Below, piece after piece: positions 45,519 through 55,836 of a stretch of DNA of 64,000 nucleotides (positions within the stretch are counted from its first letter, which is position 1; each line of letters begins with the position of its first letter). This DNA comes from Siphonodentalium dalli (lineage: Eukaryota; Mollusca; Scaphopoda; Gadilida; Siphonodentaliidae): NCBI GenBank assembly GCA_032622095.1, contig CP136064.1, forward strand, positions 130,497,605-130,561,604. The letters are read 5' to 3'. The notes under the pieces were generated by a model, which saw only the letters and a program-made list of their open reading frames with translations, had not been told where the DNA came from and did no database searches. Both the position numbers and the translations under genes were made by a program.

Positions 45519-46628
45519 TTAATTTTGATATCTGTCGACATCAGACTCTAAAATCCATGAATTAAATTTGTCAGGCCATGAATGCCAGTGCACCAGGACT
45601 TCAGTTTGACCCTTTCGTTTCCTCTTTTTGACAATTTTATCTATTCTGTAAACTGTTTCGTCATCAACGCGCACCCCTTGAAGTTCTGACTCGTAGAAAG
45701 CACCCTCAATGTTTTCATCCAAGAAATCTGTCAATGTATACAAGGGTATGTTCTGCCTGTAAAACCTCTTAGTCACTTTGAACAACTCTCCAGTCCATTT
45801 CTGAGAATATTCTCGGTCAAAAACTGCTTTGGTGTGTGATATTCTAACGATATCATTTACATTGTATTTGAACTTTTTCTTCAATTTACTTTTAACACCT
45901 CCCTTCTGTCTTATTAACCACTGATCGAGACGAGACTCATCTTCATTCTCAACAGTTATGGAGTCAGGGGTGGTGCCTAACGAACGATGTATTGTATGGT
46001 TATAACTTTTCACAATATCTTGTAGAATGTCGATATATCTAGCATTATTATGCTTTATCATATAACGTGAAATCTTCTGCTTTATAGTTTTTATGACCCG
46101 TTCCGAATAATTGGCTTTCATTTCGTTTTGCGTAAAAATTTGAGATATATGAAGACCCTTAAGGTAACTTTTGACCCGTTTGTTTGTGAACTCCGAACCG
46201 CGATCCGTTCGGAGGACGCGAGGGGTTCTTCCACCTTCAAATATATGTTTCATAGCATTGATCACATTAATTGCAGTTTTCCTCTTTATAGCTTCACACC
46301 ATAACTTCCTAGAAAAAATGTCAATCATTACTAACACGTAGGTGTAATTGTCGTTGTCTTTGGAAACATCATTCATATCCATGAGGTCTCCATCCCATTG
46401 ACTGTCAGAAGCGTTTACAATAACACGAGACCTCGGGAATTTTCGTCTAACACTTTTTGTCAGGGAATAACTTTCATGATTTTGTAGCCACGCCACAATC
46501 TCGCGCTTGGAAATGTTGTGCTTATTTTCAGATTTTACAGTCTGATGCAACTTTGTAGCTCCTGAGTACGATGCGGGGTGACCCGGATTAAAATAAATTG
46601 AACTCAAATAATCTTTCCAATCGGCCAT
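45519..46628 (-). CDS. INT: Polinton integrase with C-terminal chromodomain
   Basis: 369 residues from the ATG at 46,628. An in-frame GTG three codons upstream is not a plausible eukaryotic start. The rve-type catalytic core contains QWDGDLMDM (Asp81), LRTDRGSEF (Asp142) and NYSERVIKTIK (Glu176), a D,D(33)E spacing. The C-terminus is a chromodomain: VYRIDKIVKKR, VHWHSWPDKFNSWI. The enzyme inserts element ends with a 6-bp staggered cut, matching the AATATA duplication. The chromodomain may steer insertion to marked chromatin. The gene starts 5 bp after the upstream stop codon. Confidence 0.95.
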   Translation of the reverse strand: MADWKDYLSSIYFNPGHPASYSGATKLHQTVKSENKHNISKREIVAWLQNHESYSLTKSVRRKFPRSRVIVNASDSQWDGDLMDMNDVSKDNDNYTYVLVMIDIFSRKLWCEAIKRKTAINVINAMKHIFEGGRTPRVLRTDRGSEFTNKRVKSYLKGLHISQIFTQNEMKANYSERVIKTIKQKISRYMIKHNNARYIDILQDIVKSYNHTIHRSLGTTPDSITVENEDESRLDQWLIRQKGGVKSKLKKKFKYNVNDIVRISHTKAVFDREYSQKWTGELFKVTKRFYRQNIPLYTLTDFLDENIEGAFYESELQGVRVDDETVYRIDKIVKKRKRKGQTEVLVHWHSWPDKFNSWILESDVDRYQN

Positions 46629-46633
46629 ATTGT

Positions 46634-47002
46634 TCACAGTGATATCCAGCGTTTGTTCTTTATCTTGGTCAGTTTACCGGCGATTATACCCGGAGGTCTA
46701 GATATTTCACGCTTAACCCCTCTTATTTTCTTTTTTCTTTGCTTGGTATGTGTCTTTTTCGATGTGTTAACTTCTGATTTTTGGATTGCATCCTGAGGTT
46801 CAGTCGTTTGAACTGTATTAACAATCTGATTATTCATCGGGTCCATTTCTTTATCCATTTCATCGGAATGGCTACTATTGTTTGCCGAGATGTCGCTGTG
46901 TTCAATGTTAGACTCCGATGAAACTTTTTTGTGTTCACTTTTTTCAGTGTACCTCATATATCTTTCATACGGGATCAAAACAGTTTTATTCACAGACTCC
47001 AT
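46634..47002 (-). CDS. small hydrophilic protein upstream of the integrase
   Basis: 122 residues from the ATG at 47,002, which overlaps the preceding stop codon (TGATG); an upstream GTG was disregarded. The N-terminus has VLIPYERYMRY, a short conserved-looking motif; the middle is low-complexity and acidic (SDISANNSSHSDEMDKEMD); the C-terminus is very basic (KQRKKKIRGVKREISRPPG) and ends KNKRWISL. I associate this layout with a recurrent Polinton protein of unknown function. Probably a DNA- or capsid-associated virion protein (inference). Confidence 0.75.
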   Translation of the reverse strand: MESVNKTVLIPYERYMRYTEKSEHKKVSSESNIEHSDISANNSSHSDEMDKEMDPMNNQIVNTVQTTEPQDAIQKSEVNTSKKTHTKQRKKKIRGVKREISRPPGIIAGKLTKIKNKRWISL

Positions 47003-47325
47003 CACAAAAACTGTTTCAATTTAGGTTCAACGATGTTCAACATCAAAGTAATGGCGGTTGAGTGATTATTCACACTTTTTCTTTTCCTCAACAAACTCAC
47101 AGATTTATCACCCAAGAATATATAAAATGATTTATATCGCCGTAATTTAGCTTTTTGTTGAACTGTAACTGTTAAACTATCATGTAGTAAATTGATCGTA
47201 ATTTCAACCAGAACTTTCAACTGATTATTAGTTATCGATGTCAATAATGCGTTTCGTTGAGATCTTGATTGGGTTGATGTCAATAGTCTGACAAAATTCA
47301 ACTCATTACGTAATAATCGACTCAT
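47002..47325 (-). CDS. small basic helical protein after the ATPase
   Basis: 107 residues with ALLTSITNNQLKVLVEITINLL, then KAKLRRYKSFYIFLGDKSVSLLRKRKSV. The combination of a helical N-half and a KSVSL(L)RKRK-type basic motif recurs in Polinton-like elements as an uncharacterised gene beside the packaging ATPase. Its stop overlaps the start of the next gene by one base. Function unknown. Confidence 0.75.
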   Translation of the reverse strand: MSRLLRNELNFVRLLTSTQSRSQRNALLTSITNNQLKVLVEITINLLHDSLTVTVQQKAKLRRYKSFYIFLGDKSVSLLRKRKSVNNHSTAITLMLNIVEPKLKQFL

Positions 47326-47365
47326 TTTATCGTCGCGACTCAGCTCCGATACTGTCCCCTTCTTA

Positions 47366-48031
47366 TTACGTAGTAGGTACGTAAATTATAGGGTCTTGGT
47401 TGGGAAACACGTCTGTTCGTAGCCTGTATTTATCCTCAGTGTGAGGGGACATATCTATTATAAGATACGCAAATGGTTTCTTCATACAATCCTTGTATGC
47501 CTCAATGAGTACTTTAGATTTACCGGGATACAATTGTCTACCCAATGTGGAAATTTGTGATCCATCCCTCAAATTTTTGAATAAAATTAGATATCCTGTG
47601 TTTAAGGCTATAGTTCTCGCAGCCTTGCCTTGTGCGTATAAATTTTGTGAAATAAACAGCACCGAAAGACAGCGATGATGAGTTTGCTGCGTAAATAGTG
47701 TTTCAATCTCTTTTTGGTCAATAATGCGAAGCATCAAGTCGTCTAATATTAACATATTATGTTTACCGTCAGCAAATTCTTCGATTTCTGTTTGGGTAGG
47801 TAATCCTTGATGCATGACCAAATTTTCGATTGATGATTCAATTTCATCATAGAAATTTTGATAAATACCGTAACAGTACATTATTTTCTTAGGTGGATCT
47901 CTAGAATACATTCCATTAAGATTTTGCAGGAATCTGTAGACCCATCTCGTCTTACCAGAACCAGTTGGTCCGGTGATGCAAATACTAGAACAAGGTTCAA
48001 ATGGTATGGAGCTATGGTTAATTGGACCCAT
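47366..48031 (-). CDS. ATP: A32/FtsK-type genome packaging ATPase
   Basis: 221 residues. Walker A is GPTGSGKT (residues 21-28) and Walker B is MLILDD (93-98), followed by a sensor-like SVLFISQNLY. This is the HerA/FtsK-superfamily ATPase that pumps DNA into capsids in Polintons and related viruses. It is the first gene of the minus-strand cluster, behind a TATA box at 48,079-48,086 and an A-rich leader (AAAAAAAAAATGGG). Confidence 0.93.
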   Translation of the reverse strand: MGPINHSSIPFEPCSSICITGPTGSGKTRWVYRFLQNLNGMYSRDPPKKIMYCYGIYQNFYDEIESSIENLVMHQGLPTQTEIEEFADGKHNMLILDDLMLRIIDQKEIETLFTQQTHHRCLSVLFISQNLYAQGKAARTIALNTGYLILFKNLRDGSQISTLGRQLYPGKSKVLIEAYKDCMKKPFAYLIIDMSPHTEDKYRLRTDVFPNQDPIIYVPTT

Positions 48032-48078
48032 TTTTTTTTTGTGTTCACTGTGTCCTATTTATTAGTAGCTATACAGTT

Positions 48079-48086
48079 CTTATATA
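48079..48086 (-). promoter_or_regulatory. TATA box of the nine-gene minus-strand cluster (putative)
   Basis: On the minus strand GTATATAAGAACTGTATAG places TATATAAG about 50 bp upstream of the ATPase ATG. A second TTATAAGAACTGTAG lies about 100 bp further upstream, so the promoter is partly duplicated. Gaps between the downstream genes are at most 40 bp, so this is the only roomy promoter position. Confidence 0.5.
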
Positions 48087-48291
48087 CATCATAAGTAAAC
48101 ATTTGTTATGGCTGTTGTAAATGAATTACCAGGATGACACTGCAAGCTATAATATTATAAAAACCTACAGTTCTTATAACATCATTGGTTTTGGTAAGTG
48201 ATGTGAAGGTGTTTGGTGGATGTTGGGGGTTGGGTGTGGGCTGGTATTATCACGTTGGTCTGTGATTGAGTGTACAAAATCTTTTGTCAAG

Positions 48292-49355
48292 TGAACACCT
48301 GCACATTATGTATTTTCTAAACATCGAACATGTCTGAACCTATCATTGGTACAATAGCAGTGATATAATGTTACATCATCGGTGCTACCTGTAGTTTCGG
48401 TATATGATCGTAAGTGTGACTGGAGTGATAAGTGGTTATTACGTAATGTTGTTATAACAATGTCATCAAAGCAATTTCTATAATTGAGTGTCCTGGACGT
48501 TTGCATGTTTTGCCTAACTAATTATCGTGTGAATGACACAGTTTATCAACCTTAATTGATACTAACCCGTTTGTTCAGACATTAAATCGATATGTTTTCT
48601 GAATAGCATATAACTGTGAACGGGGAAATAATATAATTCATTTGGTAAAGCAAAGGTGTGAAAGACACATTGTTACCACCAATGTCGCGTGTGTGATTGC
48701 GTGTACAGCGAATATGACAATTCATTCTGGGGGTTGTCCGCTCGTGATTCAACATAGTACATCTCAAAACTTCCAATAATTCACGATAATACACACCTGT
48801 CATATGGGATAGAGAGAGTGTAAAGAATAAACGCTCTTTATTATTTATGTAAAAGTAATGGTGTCTATTTTCAGGTATGACAATTATATGAGCTGCGTCC
48901 GATAAAACACTGGAATGTATGCATTCATATCGATGGTCACAATGTCCAATAAAGCTATTTCTAAACATCGATTAATAAATACATTGAAACATTGGTTGAA
49001 CAAAAAAAATAACGAAAGATATTACGCGCAAATAATTTAACATTCGACATTTTTTTAATATCGAGATTATCAGAAACCGAAAACTCGTTATAAATTTTTT
49101 ATTTAAACTTTTTTTGGAGAAATAATTTTGAGGGTTTTGAAATTTTTTCTTTTGAAATTTTGGGGTTTTAAAATTTTTTGGAAGTTTTGGGATTTTGAAA
49201 TTTTTTGGAAAAAATAATTTTTGGAAGTTTTGAAATTTTTTTTTTGGAAAAATAATTTTTGGGTTTTTGATATTTTGGGAATATTTTAGTACAACCAATT
49301 TTAGACCCCAAAGATTCTATTTTAAATGTGAAGGCAACGAGACCCCTATTCTTCT
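48292..49355. repeat. Polinton right terminal inverted repeat
   Basis: Reverse complement of the left repeat, ending ...CCCCTATTCTTCT. The same low-complexity block (AATAATTTTTGG words) lies at the outer side and one TAAACGCTCTTTATT motif at 48,828-48,842. Confidence 0.95.
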
Positions 49356-49361
49356 AATATA
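49356..49361. other. Polinton target-site duplication, right (AATATA)
   Basis: Identical to 33,307-33,312. Confidence 0.95.
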
Positions 49362-51054
49362 GGCCTATATTAAAATGAGAAATCAGTCCCCACCTACTAC
49401 TAGTACAGTCATACGATAAAGTAACTAAACGGTTGTATTCAAATTTGCAATATATGGATAAATCCACGATATATTGATGCCCTTGTACAAAGGGTTGACA
49501 CAGGGACGTGACAGCAGGGGTGTCTCACCCCCCCCAACTTTGGTAAAATGTTCAAGGGTTCTCCTAGTTTGATTTTTCAACAATTTATTAATGGATTATT
49601 TGTAGTTTTTAGACCAACATTTGCATATATTCCTTTTTTTTTGTAAGCAATTTGGACTGAAATGGCTACCAGAAACTTTTGGAAATTTTCCACCTTGGGG
49701 GGGGGGGGGGGGGGGGTGTGTCAGGTCTCAAAATTTCTAACAATTGGAAAGCTTGATGCCAATCTGGATGCTACGATTTAGCAAATTACATTATCAAATT
49801 TCAAAAATTTCTCACACCGTGCCGAACAATAGTCGATAGGGTGTGTTGCGGTCCCTCCCAGTGTCAGTCATAAACTGATAATTAGTTTAAGAAACAAAAA
49901 TCGGGGGTGAATTCAGGGGCGCCGGAAGAAGGGGGGGGGGGCAGAGGGGGCAGCTGACCCCCTGCCCTTGACCAAGGGGGCGAGCGGGGGCAGGACTTGC
50001 CCTTTTTCTGGAGACAGAAAATGTTTTGTGTGTGTTTAATCTCGTGTTTTTATAGCAAAATGTGACTTTTTGGGTCCAAATACCACCAATTTCACAAGGA
50101 ATATTATTTTTGTTGTCAATTTTATCACAAAACGGCCATAACAATCGACAAATACCATTAAAATAGGGATTTTTGCCACAATGAATTTATGGTTAATTTC
50201 TCGAGTTTGCGGAGAAAATGCCCTTTTTTGCGGAAAAGTGCCCTTTTTGTAGGCTCTGCCCCCCTGCCCTTGGATGCTTCCGGCGCCCCTGGGTGAATTT
50301 GTATGGCGTTAGACCACTGGATATTAAGATATTCGGATTTTTCAGACTCAGGTCTACACATATTGTGTACTGCAATGTCGGCCCAGTGGATTATATATAT
50401 GCCCATCCCGGCTGGTGACAAAGAGACTACTGATTCATTTAGAATATATGCTACTATCCAAGCGGTTGTGAGGAACCAGTTGGGGAAAAATCAAAGCCCA
50501 GCGGGTGGGGGGGGGGGGGGGGTGCTGCAAATGAAATTACGCGCAAACATGTGAATTTGATATGGTTCAAGTGATATAGTTAGAAATTCGAAGGTGGGCA
50601 CCCTTCCTAATGCGGATACCATTTATAGCCACGTCCCTGCAATGGGTGGTCGAGACTGCATCTATAGCACCATCTACTCACTCTATTAACACAACCTGTC
50701 ATTAATACAGTGAACAAAGATGTTAGTGAAGAGATCGGCCTTCCGTATTTATCTAAGTGCCAGAAGCCGCCTCGAGAATATGAACGTGAAATCTGGGTTT
50801 AAATGACAATTGTATCCATGATTGTTGCCCATGAAATCTTCAATAAATAGGTTAACGCATATCTGACTGGAATTTCGTTGAATTCATGAACCTTTGAGTG
50901 AGAAAATCGTAGTGAAATGTTACCGGTCAATGTGACACATCTACCCGTTCCAAATCGCTATCGCTTTATGAGCTGCATTGAAAGTACCCAAGTTACCGTG
51001 ACGATTTTCGCCGATTTACCGGGTTTTACCCGTACCCGTTCCCGTCGTACGGGT
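49362..51054. other. right arm of element X, non-coding
   Basis: Contains G-runs near 49,697, 49,928 and 50,508, and a subterminal TACCCGTACCCG cluster at about 51,020-51,050 that mirrors the left arm. The segments AGGGGCGCCGGAAG / CTTCCGGCGCCCCTG near 49,916 and 50,277 are inverted, marking a nested element of about 375 bp. No gene recognised. Confidence 0.5.
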
Positions 51055-51584
51055 ATCGCAAACTCGCTAATAATTGCCTTCAACTTCGTAATCTGCTCGA
51101 GATGTGTACACCAAAACACTATTCAAACAGACAAGGATGGATAACTCTAAAATCAAGTGGTAATAATAACGCAATTTTGACTGTGTTCTGGGACAGAAAG
51201 TATTCCCGATAATGAAAAATAATAGATTTCTAAAATCGATATCTAAAAAATCTGAGCTTTGATGGGTGGCTTCCTCGACTCGAATCAAATATTTTTGACC
51301 CCCGAAGCCATTGAAATAGTAATTGAGAGGAGTTTTATCAGATTGAGTACCTTTAAATTGAGTAATATAGTTTTAGGACATCACCAATCAGAGTAATATG
51401 ATTTCATGACATCACGGATCCGAGTAATATGGCTTTACAACATGGCACAATTCTATTTCACTGTTAAATAATGCATACTAAGACAATGATTTTTTGTGAT
51501 GTCACTCATTTGAAAGAGTTGTCAATAGAACACTGTTTACTGTTACTAAGAGGCAAACTAATTAATGTTATGGATAGTGTATTA

Positions 51585-51719
51585 CTTGGTTGGTTTGATA
51601 TTATAGGCCTGATTTCAGCCCTCGGTAACCTCATTTCAGCCTTCGACCTTCGATGTCAGGCTGATAGTGATATGAGGTTACCTTAGGCTGATATCAGGCC
51701 TAATATCAAACCAACCAAG
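51585..51719. repeat. hairpin repeat, copy 1
   Basis: CTTGGTTGGTTTGATATTA ... TAATATCAAACCAACCAAG, with inner arms around AGGCCTGAT...ATCAGGCCT and GGTAACCTCAT...ATGAGGTTACC. Arms of roughly 60 bp. A second copy follows about 317 bp downstream. Confidence 0.85.
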
Positions 51720-51901
51720 AAATGTCCTCTAATTATTATATAACTAGCAGGGTGACCAGTCGTTGCCCAGGTTAATGCTCTCACTTTTTTCTCTGACCCC
51801 AATACCATCACTGTAGGACATTTCTAATCTGCACCATTATGATGATTATCTTTCTCATAAGAAATAACAAATTAATAGTTATGTGTAGGGTATTACATGT
51901 A

Positions 51902-52038
51902 CTTGGTTGGTTTGAATATATTGGCCTGATTTCAGCCCCCTCGGTAACCTCATATCAGCCTTCGACCTTCGATGTCAGGCTGATAGAGATATGAGGTTAC
52001 CCCAGGCCGATATTTGGTCTAATATCAAACCAACCAAG
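51902..52038. repeat. hairpin repeat, copy 2
   Basis: Same structure as 51,585-51,719 with minor changes. The downstream flanks also match (TAACTAGCAGGGT, TTAATGC), so the duplicated unit is larger than the hairpin, about 320 bp. Confidence 0.85.
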
Positions 52039-53284
52039 TAATATCCTCTAAATATTATGTAACTAGCAGGGTCGTTACCCATGTTAATGCAGTGTGGTAC
52101 ATGTATTGTTTTGCCCCTCCCACTGTTTGTCCCTTACCCCAATACCGTCATGTGCTGTATACATTTCTAATCTGCACAATTATGTTGATTATCTTTCTCG
52201 TAAGAAATTGCCCCTGTTAGACCCCTTTGGAGCCATCTAGAAGGTCCCTCGTGAATCGTGAATTAATATAGAATAGACATTCACAAATATAGGTATAGAT
52301 AAAGATTTTTTAAGAAGTTCCCGGACCCCTGTGGTTGTAAATAGAATGCACTCAGAGATTCTGACTTCAAACTTGTGCCACCTTCTAATTTAGATGTACC
52401 GGTATACTACCGGTAGTATTGCTTGATAAGTTGATACCGGTAGACATGTGTTGATATGATTTGGTTGAAAGATTAGAAAATCAGTGCCCCCCCCCCTCTC
52501 AAAATTATCATTTAAGGAATAATCTTGGTTTTTAATGTGATTACAGTTTAAAGATGGTCTATCTCTCCCTAAACCAAGTTTTATATGCAGCAGTTTCCTG
52601 AAATATGTATGAAATATTAAAAATAATAAATATGAATTGAAAACCCCTGTCCGGAAATGCTTCTATCTGACAATATTGATTTTATTTTATATTTTCTGGT
52701 ATATTAGATACATACACATGTACAACTAATTTGGGACATTTTACAGCTCGCAAAAATGTTTGGAGTGTAGCAAGTGGGAGAACTCTATATGAGATCGCCT
52801 GAAAGTTTTATGACATGACGGTTTGTTGTAAAAATAGTAACGAAAAATATGTCCCAATTGATAATCACATTATATAAGAAATTGAATGCCCTCATAGTGG
52901 TGAACATCTACATGTATACCAAATTTCATTGAGATCCAAGCAGTTATTAGCACTACTGTTCAAGTTATGCCCTGAACAGACATCAGACGGATGGACAGAC
53001 AGGTGCAAAACAGTATACCCCCCTTTTTTTAAAAGGGGGTATGAATATCGATAATTGATATAAGCATTTCATGACATGTGTCTTTGACTTAATTTTATTA
53101 TTTTATACCCTGGGAATTATAGAAAACATATTTAGGAAGCTATAGATATAAATCCATCTTCAAATGCTGATCACAAACTGATATTAAATCAGTGTTTGTG
53201 ATTCGGTATAAAGCCTTTAGACTCTACTGTTCAGACTTTACTGTTTACAGCTACCGGTATAATCTTGTGTGCCAAATACAACTG
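52039..53284. other. non-coding interval
   Basis: No gene recognised. Ends of unidentified repeats near 52,230-52,450 and a CCCCCTTTTTTTAAAAGGGGG palindrome at about 53,018-53,040. Confidence 0.45.
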
Positions 53285-53574
53285 CAGGGTGGAATATTGC
53301 GGATGAAGATGGATAATTCTAAAATCAAGTGGTAATAATAACTTGATTTTAGAGTTATCCATCTTCATCCACAATTTTGACCGAGACCACCTTTTTGACG
53401 GCGTGTTTTTGGGCCACAAACAATAGAAATAATAAACTTCAAAAATTGATATCTGATCACTCAAGAGTGTTGATGAGTAGGTTCCTCGACTCGAATCAAT
53501 ATTTTTTACCCCCGAAGCCAAAGAAATAGTAATTTAGGAGCATCTGATCGGATTGAGTACCGTTAAACAATTAT
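53285..53574. mobile_element. GGTACTC-family MITE, partial
   Basis: The right part (TTCCTCGACTCGAATCAATA, CCCCGAAGCCAAAGAAATAG, CGGATTGAGTACC) matches the family. The left side is replaced by an inverted duplication around AAATCAAGTGGTAATAATAACTTGATTTT. Confidence 0.6.
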
Positions 53575-55836
53575 TTTTGTGTCTAGACTTGATTATAAAG
53601 CAAGTTTTCGCAATTGACATGCTTAAAATTGATATATGCATGGGGAAATGTAACCATCGTTGTCTACGTACATGCCCCGTGTGCGCAACATCTCAAATGA
53701 AAAATCCAGTCTCTTGTACTAGTATTTGTAATTAAACTACCGGTATTTGTATAGCATTTGTTATTTAAATTTAGAACAGAGCCATAATTTTGTTTAAATG
53801 TGCAGATCTACATGTATGGTAATAAGGCTTAAGCATCGTGCAGGGTGGATTTTTCTCATAAAATTAATAAACATACAGGTACAAATATTTGGCACACAAG
53901 AGTAGGCACTTTGGTGGAGTCCGATGATGTTAGATGCTGATAGTCTAAAGGGTCAGTGTCTGGTTGTCCCCCTTTCAGAGGAGATACATGTATAAATGGG
54001 TACACGATATTTTGGATCGTCTTAAGTCGTTTCGTACCATATATTTTGTAGTTTCGCACCATATTGTTTGGTCGTTTCGCACCATGTTGGAAATCAATTC
54101 GTCTTTTCATACCAATGATACCATATCACTATACATGTACATGTATGTCACACCATAAGTACGAAATAAAAAAAAGTAACCAAAAAATATGGTATGAAAC
54201 GACCATGGTATCGGATAGTGAAATAATGAAGAAGTCACTATAGTTGTATATCAATTTTTATCATTTATATGGTCACAATAATATAATGCAACGTGAAAGT
54301 TGATATTACATCTGTTCTGTTCGACTTCAGGTGTACTCAATTTCTACTCCGGCAATGTTCAGAATCCTATCCATTGATAATCCAACGACACTGGTACGAA
54401 GCGTCTAGAACTTAGAATCCATATTTAATATAATTATAAATCCTTCAGATATTCAGTGTTACCGATCTCCAGAATCAACAACTGACTGTTCAAGGCGGTT
54501 CCACTCAATGGTTGTTTTTAAGAAGTCATCGTAATGACTAATGTACAGTGCTAGTACGCAGTAGATCGAACGATTCTCTGATGGTGCTGTTAGCACTTGT
54601 TACACACCTCCTAAGTTCTCCCCCAGATTTTGACAGACACCCCATGCCACACTGGGGACAGTAACAGTACTAACACTCACACTGACAGTGAATGAGTGGA
54701 TATGCCTACTGGTAGTCGAAAATCTACGGGATACTAAAGATATAGTCAATTTTGGACAAGCCTACTGCAGTACTGGTACTGGTAGTGGTACAGTGGTGGT
54801 AGTGAATAATAAGTGATGCAGTCCTCAAATTTGGTTGCTTTATTTTCATTGTCTTCTTGGAATTTGTTTTTTAGAGTTAGATGTAGATTATTCATTTGTA
54901 GAATAACAATCAATTATCATGACAATCGTCGTCAAAAATGAATGACATTGATAATTTAATCGATTCAATGATTGTTGACACTGTTGACTTGGTGAATTTA
55001 AATTCGCTGTCCTTGCGACTAATGAGTAATGGGACTATCTTCGTCGGATGGTTCGTGTAAATATGGGCCAATATTCAAACGCAAGCCATCAAAGGCATCT
55101 TCAGTATCTGCCATAGATGCAGTATCCTCCGCAACACGTAACTCGTCGTCATTTTCGTGATCAGAGTCACTTTCAAACGCGGAAATGCTGTGTGCAGAAG
55201 CCATTTTTCGTAAACAGTTCGTCTGCGGGGGGTAAGTCCCACGTTGACGTCACGGGTTTTGCGGTCACGTGACTCGAGCAAAATCAGCTAAGAAATAATA
55301 ATCGATTTTTAAAAGTCGCTAAAAACACGTTTATCTATAAAATTATATCTAATTTTTTATTGGATGTTATATTTGAACCTTATTCACACCAAACTAGCCA
55401 TATAACATTGAAATGATAAACATTTAACAGTTCCCATTTAAATAAAAGACACGTTAGTCTTTGATTAAAAGTGTGAAGATGCCCTTTGCGACTGATCTAC
55501 AGTCTTCGGGAACATATCATCAAAATTAATATTGCGTTGAGAATGAGAAAGCTTGTTTTCCCCAGTTAATAAATAAGGCATTTTAATAATCCATGTTTCC
55601 ACATTCACATTTTTCAGTGTAATTGTTTCTCAATTGAACCACGCGCTCGACTGTTTGGCCGGACATGGTTTATAAATATGCACCAGGATCTTTCGGAAAT
55701 GTTTCGAACTTCGAAGAAAGTTTCCAGAAATATGTTCGCACCTCACTGTCTCTGCGGAAAAATAAAGATTCAGCACGCTTTTAGACTTGATCTCAACTCA
55801 TTTCCTGAGTTTCAAGTTACATAAAATAGGCTTCAA
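53575..55836. other. non-coding interval, one doubtful small ORF
   Basis: Includes repeated TTTCGTACCATAT / TTTCGCACCATAT words at about 54,027-54,090. A 61-codon acidic ORF on the minus strand (55,019-55,204, beginning MASAHSISAFESDSDHEND) could be the first exon of a multicopy family gene, but no continuation was found. Confidence 0.35.

Larger units (their letters stand above)
33313..49355. mobile_element. complete Polinton/Maverick element, 16,043 bp
   Basis: Termini start with AG and form ~1.07-kb inverted repeats that differ at only about ten positions that I could count. A perfect 6-bp duplication AATATA flanks the element. All hallmark genes are present and open: protein-primed family B polymerase, retroviral-like integrase with chromodomain, A32/FtsK-type packaging ATPase, adenain-like cysteine protease, double-jelly-roll major capsid protein and a penton-like minor capsid protein. 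Further genes are PC4-like, TBP-like, F-box-like and four small proteins. The near-identical ends and intact frames indicate recent integration. The gene set suggests a self-replicating, virion-forming element of the Polinton/adintovirus type. Confidence 0.97.
31933..51068. mobile_element. element X, 14-bp TIR AGCGAGTTTGCGAT, TSD AAT, hosting the Polinton
   Basis: Perfect 14-bp inverted ends (31,933-31,946 and 51,055-51,068) flanked by AAT on both sides, in a MITE whose uninterrupted sequence is known from another copy. Without the Polinton it would be about 3.1 kb. The subterminal regions carry clustered TACCCGTACCGGTAC-type words, including a palindrome at about 31,955-32,000. It also contains a further GGTACTC-family MITE (32,498-32,969) and poly-G tracts. 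No transposase ORF seen; probably non-autonomous. A 3-bp duplication is compatible with several superfamilies. Confidence 0.8.
31734..51356. mobile_element. TTAA-flanked MITE (GGTACTC family) split by a 19.1-kb nested insertion
   Basis: The left half (31,734-31,932) begins TTAAAGGTACTCAATCCGA. The right half (51,069-51,356) ends TTGAGTACCTTTAA. Joined, they align along their whole length with the unsplit copy at 57,487-57,975, which reads straight through GAGTACTAATAATTGCC at the point of interruption. The host MITE is therefore about 490 bp, and everything from 31,933 to 51,068 is later insertion. Confidence 0.85.

Noticed and set aside
46629-46637. GTG start for the integrase and for the upstream small protein (47,005)
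   Set aside because: The element is expressed in a eukaryote. In-frame ATGs with better context lie a few codons downstream.
55019-55204. First exon of a P2X7-like multicopy gene
   Set aside because: Only an acidic 61-codon stretch is present, with no confirmed domain or downstream exon.
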